The translations under genes were made by a program, and so were the position numbers. From an uncultured Oscillospiraceae bacterium (GTDB lineage: Bacteria; Bacillota; Clostridia; Oscillospirales; Acutalibacteraceae), in contig URPR01000002.1 in the NCBI GenBank assembly GCA_900549775.1, forward strand, positions 44,833-108,832: 64,000 bases of DNA. The letters are read 5' to 3'. The notes under the pieces were generated by a model. The model had not been told where the DNA came from and ran no database searches. It saw only the letters and a list, made by a program, of their open reading frames with translations. Below, piece by piece: positions 8,424 through 17,392 of the stretch (its first letter is position 1; every line of letters begins with the position of its first letter).

Positions 8424-11027
8424 TTGGCAGAGTTATCACCAATGATGAAACAGTATTTTGAAATAAAGGAACAAAACAAGGATTCGATTTTGTTCTTTAG
8501 GCTTGGCGACTTCTATGAGATGTTTTTTGACGACGCGAAAATTGCAGCGAAGGAACTAGAACTTACTTTAACAGGCAAAGACTGTGGGCAAAATGAAAGA
8601 GCACCGATGTGCGGCGTGCCTTATCACAGCTGTGAAGCTTACATATCTAGGCTGGTGGAAAAGGGCTATAAAGTTGCTATTTGTGAGCAAACAAGTGAAC
8701 CTTCCAATAGGGGCATTGTTAAAAGAGATGTTGTAAGAGTGGTAACGCCGGGCACAGTTATAGAAAATAGCATGTTGGATGAAAGTAAAAATAATTTTAT
8801 TTGTTCGGTGTTTAAACTTAAAGATGAAATAGGTTTTTGTGCTTGTGATATATCGACTGGAGAACTTAGCGCTACTAGTATTTTTGGCACGAATGTACAG
8901 CAAAAATTAAAAGATGAACTTACAAAATTTAGACCGAGAGAAGTTTTATTAAATGGACAAGTAGGCGATTTAGAAGAAACTAAGGTTTTTATAAGGGAGA
9001 AACTACATAGCTTTGCAGGGAAAACAATAGAAACAATAAAAAACTTGAGTGACTATGAAAGTCTTATACTTAGTCAGTTTAAGAAAGATCAACTGGATGA
9101 TTTAAATATCGATAGTGATAGTTTGATATTCAGTATTGCTATACTCATAGAATATTTAAGAGAAACGCAGAAAAATGGTCTTGAAAACTTAAATGCAATA
9201 GATATTTATAGTGAAAATGAATTTATGAGTTTGGATCTTAACACTTGTAGGAACTTAGAGCTCATAGAGACTATGCGAAATAGAGAAAAAGTAGGGTCAC
9301 TTTTGTGGGTTTTAGATTCAACAAAAACAGCTATGGGCAAACGCTTGATAAGATCATATATTGAAAGGCCGTTATTAAATTCCAATAAGATAATAAAAAG
9401 ACAGGATGCAGTGGAAGAGCTGATGAGCAATATAAAGTTGCTTGACGAGGTTGAGAAAGAGCTATCTGGAATTTATGATTTAGAAAGGCTTTTGACGCGT
9501 GTGGTGTACGGCTCTGCAAATGCCAGAGACTTAAGAGCAATATGCGCAGCTACTGAGAAATTACCCGGATTAAAGTTAAAATTAAAAAATGTGCAAACAC
9601 CGCTTTTAAGGGAAATAGAAGCTAAAATAGATGATCTCAATGACATAAAAACTTTAATAGATTCTGCTATTGTAGAATCTGATATCCCGCTTACTGTCAA
9701 AGAAGGGGGAATTATAAAAGAAGGATACAGTGCAGAGATTGACGAGCTGAGAAGCAATTTAGTAAATGGAAAAGATATTATAGCAAAAATAGAAGCTAGA
9801 GAAAAATCGTTAACGGGCATACCAAAATTAAAAATAGGATATAACAAAGTTTTCGGCTATTATATCGAAGTTTCAAACTCATATAAGAGCAAAGTTCCTG
9901 AACATTATTTTAGGAAACAGACATTGTCTAACTGTGAAAGATACATAATATCGGAACTAAAGGAATTGGAAGGGAAGATTTTAGGCGCAAAAGAGAAATC
10001 GATGAACCTTGAATATGAAGTTTTTGTATCAGTTCGTAAAAAAGTGGCGGAAAATTTGAAAAGAATACAAATTACTGCTGCTAACATTGCAAAATTGGAT
10101 GTTCTGTATTCTTTTGCTAGAATTGCTTATCAAAACAACTATGTAAAGCCGGAAGTAACAAATACTGGAGAAATTATTATTGAAGAGGGAAGACACCCCG
10201 TAGTAGAGAGATTATCTAAAGACTCTTTATTTGTTCCAAACGATGTTGTCTTGGATCGAGATGACAACAGAATAGCTGTTATTACGGGCCCAAATATGGC
10301 GGGTAAGTCCACTTATATGAGGCAAGTTGCGCTGATTACGATTATGGCTCAGATGGGAAGCTTTGTGCCAGCCAAAAAGGCAAAAATAGGTATAGTGGAC
10401 AGTGTGTTTACTAGAGTGGGTGCCAGCGATGATTTATCTAGTGGGCAGTCTACCTTTATGGTGGAGATGGTTGAAGTTGCCAATATTGTAAAGAATGCCA
10501 CTAAAGATAGCTTGATAATACTGGACGAAATAGGAAGAGGCACGTCAACTTTTGACGGAATGAGCATAGCAAGGGCTGTTTTAGAGTATGTGCAGGATGA
10601 ATCTATACTCGGCTGTAAAACGCTATTTGCTACTCATTATCACGAACTAATCAGCCTAGAAGATGAACTGAGCGGAGTAAAAAACTATAACATTGCTGCG
10701 AAAAAAAGAGGCGATGATTTAATTTTCTTAAGACGCATAGTGAGAGGTGGGGCTGATGACAGCTACGGAATAGAAGTAGCGAAATTGGCAGGAGTACCGG
10801 ACTTTATTATAAAAAGAGCAAAGAAAGTATTAAATGAATTGGAAAGCGGAAGCAAAATAATATACAAAGAGTTACCAGCTCAAATGACTTTAACTCAAAG
10901 TGAAGACTCTATTGTTTCTAAAGGAGTGCTGGAAAAACTAAAAAAAATAGACCCAACCACACTAACGCCGATTGAGTCTATGAATATTTTATTTAATTTA
11001 GTTTCTGAAGTAAATAAAAAACTGTAA
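8424..11027 (+). CDS. mutS: DNA mismatch repair protein MutS
   Basis: MutS recognises mispairs and recruits MutL. The N-terminal mismatch-binding domain has the FFRLGDFYEMF motif (about residues 22-32). The C-terminal ATPase has Walker A GPNMAGKSTYM (about 620) and Walker B LIILDEIGRGTSTFDG. The length of 867 aa is typical of MutS1. I prefer TTG 8424 because AGGTGGG then lies six bases upstream; ATG 8418 abuts that site. mutL follows on the same strand but 800 bases away, separated by three antisense peptide genes. Confidence 0.97.
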   Translation: MAELSPMMKQYFEIKEQNKDSILFFRLGDFYEMFFDDAKIAAKELELTLTGKDCGQNERAPMCGVPYHSCEAYISRLVEKGYKVAICEQTSEPSNRGIVKRDVVRVVTPGTVIENSMLDESKNNFICSVFKLKDEIGFCACDISTGELSATSIFGTNVQQKLKDELTKFRPREVLLNGQVGDLEETKVFIREKLHSFAGKTIETIKNLSDYESLILSQFKKDQLDDLNIDSDSLIFSIAILIEYLRETQKNGLENLNAIDIYSENEFMSLDLNTCRNLELIETMRNREKVGSLLWVLDSTKTAMGKRLIRSYIERPLLNSNKIIKRQDAVEELMSNIKLLDEVEKELSGIYDLERLLTRVVYGSANARDLRAICAATEKLPGLKLKLKNVQTPLLREIEAKIDDLNDIKTLIDSAIVESDIPLTVKEGGIIKEGYSAEIDELRSNLVNGKDIIAKIEAREKSLTGIPKLKIGYNKVFGYYIEVSNSYKSKVPEHYFRKQTLSNCERYIISELKELEGKILGAKEKSMNLEYEVFVSVRKKVAENLKRIQITAANIAKLDVLYSFARIAYQNNYVKPEVTNTGEIIIEEGRHPVVERLSKDSLFVPNDVVLDRDDNRIAVITGPNMAGKSTYMRQVALITIMAQMGSFVPAKKAKIGIVDSVFTRVGASDDLSSGQSTFMVEMVEVANIVKNATKDSLIILDEIGRGTSTFDGMSIARAVLEYVQDESILGCKTLFATHYHELISLEDELSGVKNYNIAAKKRGDDLIFLRRIVRGGADDSYGIEVAKLAGVPDFIIKRAKKVLNELESGSKIIYKELPAQMTLTQSEDSIVSKGVLEKLKKIDPTTLTPIESMNILFNLVSEVNKKL

Positions 11028-11031
11028 CTAT

Positions 11032-11058
11032 CAATAAAAATGTCATAAGTTTTTATTG
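11032..11058. terminator. Weak AT-rich hairpin after mutS
   Basis: CAATAAAAA (11032-11040) and TTTTTATTG (11050-11058) form a perfect but AT-rich stem between the mutS stop and the leftward peptide genes. It could serve as a weak bidirectional terminator. Confidence 0.35.
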
Positions 11059-11108
11059 CTTATATTAGCTTAAAATTCAAACATTTAACTTAGATAATCT
11101 ATTCTTAT

Positions 11109-11273
11109 TTACTTGTTTAAGTTAGTCGGAGGGGGTGTATGATTTTCTTTTGAGTTATCGCCGATAATTTTTTTAAAGCTATCGAGAAGATTAGAAAGAT
11201 TAAAACCACCTCCTCCGGAAACTTTACCTAAAGTTTCTTCAGTTAATTTATTATCTTCTTTTGGTTTTGACAT
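11109..11273 (-). CDS. Double-glycine leader peptide, third in row
   Basis: A 54-aa peptide, preceded by AAGGAG nine bases before the ATG. Its leader MSKPKEDNKLTEETLGKVSGG has the LTEExLxKVSGG form of bacteriocin-type double-glycine leaders, recognised by C39-peptidase ABC transporters. The predicted core after GG (GGFNLSNLLDSFKKIIGDN... ending PPPTNLNK) has no Cys. It is the last of three paralogous peptide genes in one leftward unit. No modification or export gene is in the window. Function unknown: bacteriocin, signal or RiPP precursor. Confidence 0.8.
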   Translation of the reverse strand: MSKPKEDNKLTEETLGKVSGGGGFNLSNLLDSFKKIIGDNSKENHTPPPTNLNK

Positions 11274-11296
11274 AATATATCACTCCTTATTTCAAA

Positions 11297-11488
11297 TTAA
11301 GATTTTTTATCAGAAGATTTGTTCTTATATTTACATATTCGGTAGCTATCATCTAATAGATCACGGGGAAGACCAGACCATGCCCCTGCCCATGGATGAT
11401 CCGATTTAGGTCCCGAAAGACCACCACCTGAGACCTTGTCTAATTTTTCTTCACTTAATGCTTTTCCATTTTTGTTCTCTTTGCTCAT
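11297..11488 (-). CDS. Double-glycine leader peptide, second in row
   Basis: A 63-aa peptide with a GGAGGAAA ribosome site. The leader (residues 1-22) ends LSEEKLDKVSGG, nearly identical to the leader of the gene before it and clearly a duplicate. The core differs completely: GLSGPKSDHPWAGAWSGLPR then a charged tail with one Cys (RICKYKNKSSDKKS). Conserved leader with divergent core is typical of precursor peptides that share one processing and export machine. The core sequence matches no class I know. Confidence 0.8.
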   Translation of the reverse strand: MSKENKNGKALSEEKLDKVSGGGLSGPKSDHPWAGAWSGLPRDLLDDSYRICKYKNKSSDKKS

Positions 11489-11516
11489 GGTTTGTTTCCT
11501 CCAAATTTCATATTTT

Positions 11517-11699
11517 TTAATGATTAAAGTTCATATTAGGGTTTGGATTGGTGACCTTTTTGCCCGTGTAGCGGGGGTTTGGGTAGCCAATGCGACCAAA
11601 GTCAACCTTTGGGTTGACGGGTTGAAATTTAGCACCGCCTGAGACCCTATCTAATTTTTCTTCGCTTAATTCCTTTTCGTTTTTGTTCTCTTTGTTCAT
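11517..11699 (-). CDS. Double-glycine leader peptide, first in row
   Basis: The first gene after the promoter codes for 60 aa. The leader begins MNKENKNEKELSEEKLDRVS and ends in GG, and the predicted core (AKFQPVNPKVDFGRIGYPNP..., ending NPNPNMNFNH) is rich in Asn, Pro, Lys and Gly with no Cys or obvious ring-forming residues, so it is not a lanthipeptide or thiopeptide type. GGAGGAAA lies seven bases before the ATG. Strong signals (consensus promoter, good ribosome sites) suggest high expression under repressor control. Confidence 0.82.
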   Translation of the reverse strand: MNKENKNEKELSEEKLDRVSGGAKFQPVNPKVDFGRIGYPNPRYTGKKVTNPNPNMNFNH

Positions 11700-11723
11700 A
11701 ATTCATTTCCTCCATTTTAAAAT

Positions 11724-11747
11724 ATTAATCAATAATTATTGATTAAT
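11724..11747. promoter_or_regulatory. 24-bp perfect palindrome, likely operator
   Basis: ATTAATCAATAA followed by its exact complement TTATTGATTAAT. It begins 3 bases after the -10 box of the leftward peptide promoter and covers the expected transcription start. A dimeric repressor bound here would block the promoter. Confidence 0.7.
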
Positions 11748-11750
11748 CAA

Positions 11751-11779
11751 ATTATACAATTATATATTATATTTGTCAA
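11751..11779 (-). promoter_or_regulatory. Consensus sigma-A promoter of the leader-peptide genes
   Basis: On the reverse strand TTGACA (11779-11774), a 17-base spacer and TATAAT (11756-11751): a perfect match to the vegetative consensus. It reads into the three peptide genes. Confidence 0.85.
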
Positions 11780-11826
11780 GTTATTTATTGAAAATAATTA
11801 AGAAATTTTTAGAAGAAGGTGAAAAT

Positions 11827-13815
11827 ATGAGTAAAATTAATGTTTTGAATAAACATATAGCGGAGCTGATTGCTGCAGGAGAAGTAGTAGAAAGGCCAAG
11901 TTCTGTGGTGAAGGAACTAGTCGAAAATGCAATAGATGCAAAGGCTTCGTCTATAACAGTGGAGATTAAAAATGGTGGAATTACTCATATAAGAGTAACA
12001 GACGATGGTGAAGGCATAGAAAAAGATGATGTCAAAAAAGCGTTTTTGAAAAATGCTACTAGTAAAATTTTATTGGCAGATGACCTGGAAAAAATATCCA
12101 CATTGGGCTTTAGAGGCGAGGCTCTAGCTTCAATATGTGCAGTGTCTAAGGTTGAGATTATCACGAAAACTAAAGATGAGATAATGGGAGTTCACTATGA
12201 AGTTGAGGGCGGAGAAGAGGGCAATGTTGAGGAAATTGGAGCGAGCAATGGCACTACAATTATAGTTAAAGACTTGTTTTACAATGTGCCAGCACGTTTG
12301 AAGTTTTTGAAAAAAGATATTTCAGAATCTAATGCCATAGCAAAACTCATTGACAGGCTTGCACTTTCACATCCGGATGTTAGCTTTAAGTTTATAAAAG
12401 ATGGGAAAATGGTTTTGAATACGCCAGGTGATGGTGAAGTAAGTTCAGCAATTTACTCAGTTTATGGCAAGGATTTTAATGATTCGTTGATTCCTCTTGA
12501 ATATAACTTGAATGGTCTTAAAGCTTGTGGATATATAAGTCTGCCGGTTTACGCAAGGGTCAATAGAAATATGCAGCATTTCTTTATAAATGGAAGATAT
12601 GTGAAAACGAAAACGGCCATGGTAGCGCTTGAAGAAGCTTTTAAGGGAGCTATTATGGTGCAGAAATTTCCATCGTGTGTACTTTACGTAACAGTGCCGT
12701 TTGATATGGTGGACGTAAATGTTCACCCATCTAAAGTTGAAGTTAGGTTTGTAAATGAAAAGCCTATATTTGATTTAATCTATCACGGAGTAAAAACGGC
12801 GCTTTTAAATAGAGATAAGCCTGTAAGTATGAAATTAGGTGTTCAAAAATGCGAAACGGCTGTCAATGCTCACAGAGAAAATTTATCTGAGAATAATAAA
12901 AATAATGTGATAAATATCACGGAAAAAAAAGATGATAAAATTTTTAATGAGGTAATGAACATTCCTCAAGAGAATAAAAAAATAAATATTTCAGATGTAA
13001 ACTTCGATGATGGTATAGAAATTTTTATTCCGAAAAAGAATGCTAAAATAGAATTAAAATCTTCAGGACAAAGTTATTTAAAGAAAGACAATATAACTTT
13101 CAAAAATGAAGTAGAAAATGTAATGCCAATAAAAGTTGAACCGGTAAAGACGGAAAGAAACATTGATGTGAGTATTGAAAAGGTACCGGTAAAAAGTTTT
13201 GCAGTGGCTGATCAAACAGAAATAGCAAATTTAAAGCCGCAGGAGCCCACTTTAAGCGTTGTAGGGGAGATATTTGATACTTACATAATAGTGCAGAAAA
13301 ACAAAGATGAGGTTATATTTATAGATAAGCATGCGGCTCACGAGCGTTTGATATATGAAGATTTGATTAGCAAAAAAGGTAAAGATTATGCACAAGTATT
13401 GCTGGAGCCGATTGTGGTTACCTTGAGCAAAGATGAGTACGATGCGGTTATAAACAACTTAAATTTATTTATCGATGCGGGGTTCGATATAGATGACTTT
13501 GGGGAAGGCGATGTAGTAGTTAGGTCTACACCTTTATCTCTAGACAGCGCAGACGTTAAGGATGTGGTTGTTGAAATGGCAACTCATATTTTAGAAAATA
13601 AAAAAGATGTCGAAAATTCTCATAAGCAGTGGCTATATCAAAATGTGGCTTGTCGTGCCGCTATAAAGGGCGGTCTTAAAGGATCTAAAGAGGAAATGAT
13701 AGCTTTGGTGAAAAAACTGGAAGAAAATCCAAATGTTAGGTATTGTCCACACGGTAGGCCAGTTTCGATGACTATGAAAAAAAGTGAAATAGAAAAGCAA
13801 TTTGGTAGGATGTGA
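11827..13815 (+). CDS. mutL: DNA mismatch repair protein MutL
   Basis: GHKL ATPase motifs lie in the first 110 residues: ELVENAIDAKA, DDGEGI and LGFRGEALASI. After a variable linker the C-terminal domain has the endonuclease signature in the form DKHAAHERLIYEDL, plus ACRAAIKGG and CPHGRPVSM, so this should be a nicking MutL like those of most Gram-positives. I start at ATG 11827 (662 aa), preceded by GAAGGTG; the longer TTG frame from 11773 overlaps the divergent promoter. The stop overlaps miaA by 14 bases. Confidence 0.97.
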   Translation: MSKINVLNKHIAELIAAGEVVERPSSVVKELVENAIDAKASSITVEIKNGGITHIRVTDDGEGIEKDDVKKAFLKNATSKILLADDLEKISTLGFRGEALASICAVSKVEIITKTKDEIMGVHYEVEGGEEGNVEEIGASNGTTIIVKDLFYNVPARLKFLKKDISESNAIAKLIDRLALSHPDVSFKFIKDGKMVLNTPGDGEVSSAIYSVYGKDFNDSLIPLEYNLNGLKACGYISLPVYARVNRNMQHFFINGRYVKTKTAMVALEEAFKGAIMVQKFPSCVLYVTVPFDMVDVNVHPSKVEVRFVNEKPIFDLIYHGVKTALLNRDKPVSMKLGVQKCETAVNAHRENLSENNKNNVINITEKKDDKIFNEVMNIPQENKKINISDVNFDDGIEIFIPKKNAKIELKSSGQSYLKKDNITFKNEVENVMPIKVEPVKTERNIDVSIEKVPVKSFAVADQTEIANLKPQEPTLSVVGEIFDTYIIVQKNKDEVIFIDKHAAHERLIYEDLISKKGKDYAQVLLEPIVVTLSKDEYDAVINNLNLFIDAGFDIDDFGEGDVVVRSTPLSLDSADVKDVVVEMATHILENKKDVENSHKQWLYQNVACRAAIKGGLKGSKEEMIALVKKLEENPNVRYCPHGRPVSMTMKKSEIEKQFGRM

Positions 13816-14779
13816 TTTTATAAACACTGAAGTGAATCGAAAAAAAATAAAAGTTTTAGCTGTGGTTGGACCAACAGCATCGGGCAAAACTAACTTTTCA
13901 GTAGAGTTAGCAAAGGCATTAGATGGAGAAATAATTTCGGCAGACTCTATGCAGATATACAAAGAAATGAACATAGGCACTGCTAAGCCTACAGCTGACG
14001 AGATGCAGGGTATAAAACATTATTTGATAGATTTTGTCCCGCTTGAAGAAAACTTCAGTGTAGCGGATTATGTGAAATTAGCGAAGGAAAAAATTTTTGA
14101 TATAAATTCGAGATCAAAGTTGCCTATCATTTGTGGAGGCACGGGTCTATATGTGAACTCGTTGATAGATAATGTGGACTTTACAAAACAAAACTCGGAC
14201 ATTAAGGTAAGAAAAGAACTGGAGCAGAGGCTGAAGGATAAAGGCATAGAACCACTATTAGAAGAGCTTAAAGCGTTTGACCCTGAATCTGCTGAAAGGA
14301 TACATCCTAACAATGTTTTGCGGATAATTAGAGCAATTGAAATTTATAAAGTTACCGGTATAACTATGACGCAGCAGATTGAAAATTCCAAAAAGATAGA
14401 TTCACCATTTTCTCCGTTAATTTTAGGTTTGGATTATAGAAACAGGGATGTGCTATATGAGAAAATCAACAGACGCGTGGATTTCATGATAGAAAATGGT
14501 CTTTTGGAGGAGGCTAGAAAAATTCTTTCTAAAAAATGCAGTAAGACTGCCATGAATGCTATCTGTTATAAAGAACTTTTGCCTTACTTTGAAGGTACTT
14601 TAAGTTTAGAAATGGCTGTAGACAAAATAAAACAAAGTACCAGAAATTATGCCAAAAGGCAGTTGACATGGTTTAGAAAAGATAAACGAATTCAATGGAT
14701 TCATCTTGATGAATATAATGATTTTAAAGAAAATTTAAAAAAATACACAAAAAATATAGAAATATGGAAAAGTATGTGA
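13802..14779 (+). CDS. miaA: tRNA dimethylallyltransferase MiaA
   Basis: MiaA transfers dimethylallyl to A37, making the substrate of MiaB. The P-loop VVGPTASGKTNF lies at residues about 21-32, followed by ISADSMQIYKEMNIGTAKP and the ICGGTGLY motif. The length of 325 aa is usual. The start is uncertain: TTG 13802 overlaps the end of mutL and gives 17 residues before the P-loop strand; GTG 13832 would be shorter but has no clear ribosome site. Part of the mutL-miaA unit. Confidence 0.96.
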   Translation: MVGCDFINTEVNRKKIKVLAVVGPTASGKTNFSVELAKALDGEIISADSMQIYKEMNIGTAKPTADEMQGIKHYLIDFVPLEENFSVADYVKLAKEKIFDINSRSKLPIICGGTGLYVNSLIDNVDFTKQNSDIKVRKELEQRLKDKGIEPLLEELKAFDPESAERIHPNNVLRIIRAIEIYKVTGITMTQQIENSKKIDSPFSPLILGLDYRNRDVLYEKINRRVDFMIENGLLEEARKILSKKCSKTAMNAICYKELLPYFEGTLSLEMAVDKIKQSTRNYAKRQLTWFRKDKRIQWIHLDEYNDFKENLKKYTKNIEIWKSM

Positions 14780-14844
14780 TATAATTCTTTTAAATAATTA
14801 TTTTTTAGAATTTATAAAGCAAAGCGAACAAAAAGGAGCTTGTA

Positions 14845-16122
14845 ATGCGCAGGGGATTGAAAAAGCCATTGATAATACTTTTAGTAGTGGCTGGAATTGC
14901 TTATGTAGGCAACAAAATATATAAAATACATCAATACGCAATGGAAACAGAGGTCGCGCTTAGTGGCTCGGTGAGTAATTCTCTTTTTTTAGATGGTTTT
15001 ATAGTTAGAAAGGAAACGGAAATTTTTAATAACACTGGCGGTGTTGTGAACTTTGTGCTAAATGACGGAGAAAAAATAAACAAGGGCGGAGTGGTAGCCA
15101 GCATTTTTAAAGACGAAGTGGATAATTTATCTAAAAAAGAAGCGGACAAGCTAGATAGAGAAATAAAAGCATTGCAGACTTTAGAGCAGGACAAAAATAA
15201 AATTTCTACAAATATTACACATTTGGACAAAAGAACGCATCAAAATTTGAAAAAGCTTATACTGTGCTTAAATAAAAATGATTATTCAAGCCTTCTCGAA
15301 AATCGAGGAGAAGTTCTGTACTTATTTAATGAAAGACAGGCGATTATAGATAAGTCATATGATTTTTCAGGAAGGATTAATGAACTAAAAGAGCAGAGAG
15401 AACGCATCAAAGTAAAACCAAACACAGAAATAGGAACAATATTGGCAAGTGAATCGGGATTCTTTGTGGGAAATGTCGATGGCTTTGAAGAAATTACTAA
15501 TTATGACGAAGTCTTAAAGAGTGATGTGAGCAAGGTAAAAGGGTTGCTGCAATCTAAAGAAAATACCAGTTCTGCTGTTGCTAAAATCGTAAACTTGCCG
15601 TATTGGTACGTTTTGAGTGTTACAGATAAAAAAAATATAAAAAACTTGTCTGAAGGCGATACTGTATTTTTAAGTTTACCTCTGACGAATGTAGATAAAA
15701 TTCCTGCAGAAGTTGCAAAGATAAATTTTGACAACGCTGACAAAGCTGTTATAGCGCTAAAATGCAACTACATAAATAAAGACATATTGAATTTGCGAAA
15801 AGAGCATTTTAGAATTGATTTTTCTGAATACTATGGCATAAAAATAAACAAAAGAGCAATACATGAGAAACTTTTAAAAAAGACGCTTAAAAATGAAGAC
15901 GGCACGGAGGAAAATGTTGAAAAGAAAGTACAAGGGGTATATGTTATTAAAAATAAGCAACTTGTGTTCAAAGAGGTTCTAATTACGCATGCAGATGAAA
16001 ATTTTGTAATATGTAAAGAAAAGCCCAATGAAGATGAAATCTTTAGTAATAAATATTTGGAACTTTTTGATGAAATAGTTATTGAGGGGTCTGATTTATA
16101 TGATGGAAAAGTTGTTAAATGA
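14845..16122 (+). CDS. HlyD-type membrane-fusion/adaptor-like protein
   Basis: A 425-aa protein with an N-terminal membrane segment (residues 7-23) and a biotinyl-lipoyl-like region (DGFIVRKETEIF, GVVNFVLNDGEKINKGGVVASI), a coiled coil (about 90-195) and a C-terminal beta domain. This is the plan of HlyD-family periplasmic adaptor-like proteins found in clostridia ahead of yggS-sepF-divIVA. No transporter partner is adjacent. The neighbouring division genes suggest an envelope role, which is inference. GGAGCTTGTA precedes the ATG. Confidence 0.8.
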   Translation: MRRGLKKPLIILLVVAGIAYVGNKIYKIHQYAMETEVALSGSVSNSLFLDGFIVRKETEIFNNTGGVVNFVLNDGEKINKGGVVASIFKDEVDNLSKKEADKLDREIKALQTLEQDKNKISTNITHLDKRTHQNLKKLILCLNKNDYSSLLENRGEVLYLFNERQAIIDKSYDFSGRINELKEQRERIKVKPNTEIGTILASESGFFVGNVDGFEEITNYDEVLKSDVSKVKGLLQSKENTSSAVAKIVNLPYWYVLSVTDKKNIKNLSEGDTVFLSLPLTNVDKIPAEVAKINFDNADKAVIALKCNYINKDILNLRKEHFRIDFSEYYGIKINKRAIHEKLLKKTLKNEDGTEENVEKKVQGVYVIKNKQLVFKEVLITHADENFVICKEKPNEDEIFSNKYLELFDEIVIEGSDLYDGKVVK

Positions 16123-16819
16123 TAAAGAAGATTTACTTAATGAGCGCCTTAGAGTAGTGGAATACAACATAAATGAAGTGACAGACAAAATAGGAAAAAA
16201 TAAAGATGACATATATTTAGTGGCAGCTACTAAAACTGTAAGCGTAGAAAATATCAATAGAGCTATAAATTTAGGGGTAAAAATAATAGGCGAAAATAAA
16301 GTGCAGGAACTTTTGAAAAAGTATGATGATATTGAGAAAGACCACTGTCAAGTGCATTTTATAGGGCATCTTCAAACTAATAAGGTTAAAGATATAATAG
16401 GCAAAGTGCAAATGATACAGTCACTTGATAGCTATAAACTAGGAAAAGAAATATCTAGAGTATCTAAAATGAAAGGAGTTGTTACAAATGTGATGATTGA
16501 AGTTAATATTGGAAGGGAAGAAAATAAATTTGGAGTATTTGAAGAAAATTTAACAGAATTATTGAAGAAATTGAGTGAACTTGAAAATTTAAAAATAAGA
16601 GGCTTGATGACGATACCACCTTTTAATGAAAATACATATAAAACAAGAGATTATTTTAGAAAAATGACAGAATTATTTATTGACATTGCAGACAAAAAAA
16701 TAGATAATATTAATATGGATTTCCTTTCGATGGGCATGTCGGCGGATTACATACAGGCGATAGAAAATGGAGCTAATATGATTCGAATTGGTTCAGGTCT
16801 TTTTGGAAGTAGGAATTAG
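16100..16819 (+). CDS. yggS: YggS/PROSC-family PLP-binding protein
   Basis: A PLP homeostasis protein with an alanine-racemase-like barrel. The PLP lysine is in YLVAATKTVS; IGENKVQE, HFIGHLQTNK, MIEVNIGREENKFG, GLMTIPP and LSMGMSADYIQAI are all family motifs. I start at ATG 16100, after GAGGGGT; the frame overlaps the preceding gene by 23 bases, so translation is probably coupled. Lies just before sepF, the usual Gram-positive position (ylmE). Confidence 0.95.
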   Translation: MMEKLLNDKEDLLNERLRVVEYNINEVTDKIGKNKDDIYLVAATKTVSVENINRAINLGVKIIGENKVQELLKKYDDIEKDHCQVHFIGHLQTNKVKDIIGKVQMIQSLDSYKLGKEISRVSKMKGVVTNVMIEVNIGREENKFGVFEENLTELLKKLSELENLKIRGLMTIPPFNENTYKTRDYFRKMTELFIDIADKKIDNINMDFLSMGMSADYIQAIENGANMIRIGSGLFGSRN

Positions 16820-16840
16820 TAAAAATTTAGGAGGTATAAA

Positions 16841-17299
16841 ATGGCAGGGTTAGTACAAAAATTAAAGGAAATGTGGACACCACCAGAAGATGAATTTGAT
16901 TATGAGGAAAATGATATAGTATCACCGTCCTCAAACGACAATAGTGAAAGAGAAGAAAAGACAAATAGGCGCACATCGACTCAAAGTGGAAATAAAGTAG
17001 TAAATATACACGCAACGGCTCAGCTGCAAGTAGTTCTGTTTAAGCCGGAAAGGTTTGGCGAGGACACTAGAGCGATTGCAGATGAACTTATAAAAATGCA
17101 TACAGTTGTTTTGAATTTAGAAAACACTAGCAAGGATGTTTCGAGGAGGATAATAGATTTTTTGAGCGGGGTAGCCTACGCAAACGGTGGGCAAATAAAG
17201 AGAGTTGCTACCAGTACTTTTATTATTACGCCTTACAACGTAGGTCTAGCTGGAGCAGACCTTTTGGATGAACTGGAAAACAGTGGAGTTTACTTTTAA
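16841..17299 (+). CDS. sepF: Cell division protein SepF
   Basis: SepF anchors and bundles FtsZ at the septum. The N-terminal MAGLVQKLKEMW is the expected amphipathic membrane helix, followed by an acidic linker (about 15-55) and the C-terminal SepF domain with VVLFKPERFGEDTRAIADEL and RRIIDFLSGVAYANGG. The length of 152 aa is typical. The AGGAGG site lies seven bases before the ATG. Between yggS and divIVA, as in other Gram-positive division clusters. Confidence 0.97.
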   Translation: MAGLVQKLKEMWTPPEDEFDYEENDIVSPSSNDNSEREEKTNRRTSTQSGNKVVNIHATAQLQVVLFKPERFGEDTRAIADELIKMHTVVLNLENTSKDVSRRIIDFLSGVAYANGGQIKRVATSTFIITPYNVGLAGADLLDELENSGVYF

Positions 17300-17319
17300 T
17301 ATTTAAATACATAAACATA

Positions 17320-17386
17320 AAGGGATGAAAGCACAGTTTTAAGGGCTGTACTTAACATCCCTTGAATAGATTAAAAAAGGGGATGT
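17320..17386 (+). promoter_or_regulatory. Two mutually exclusive hairpins ahead of divIVA
   Basis: CATCCCTT (17356-17363) can pair with AAGGGATG (17320-17327), helped by an inner ACAG/CTGT stem. The overlapping ACATCCC (17355-17361) can instead pair with GGGATGT (17380-17386), which includes the GGGG of the divIVA ribosome site. The first fold frees the site, the second hides it. This is the layout of a translational switch; whether it works as one is unknown. Confidence 0.5.
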
Positions 17387-17392
17387 CCTTAA

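Noticed and set aside
11773..11826. N-terminal extension of mutL from TTG 11773
   Set aside because: It overlaps the peptide promoter, adds no family sequence, and ATG 11827 has a good ribosome site.
17300..17392. T-box riboswitch for ileS in the divIVA leader
   Set aside because: The gap is only 93 bases and shows no specifier or T-box sequence.
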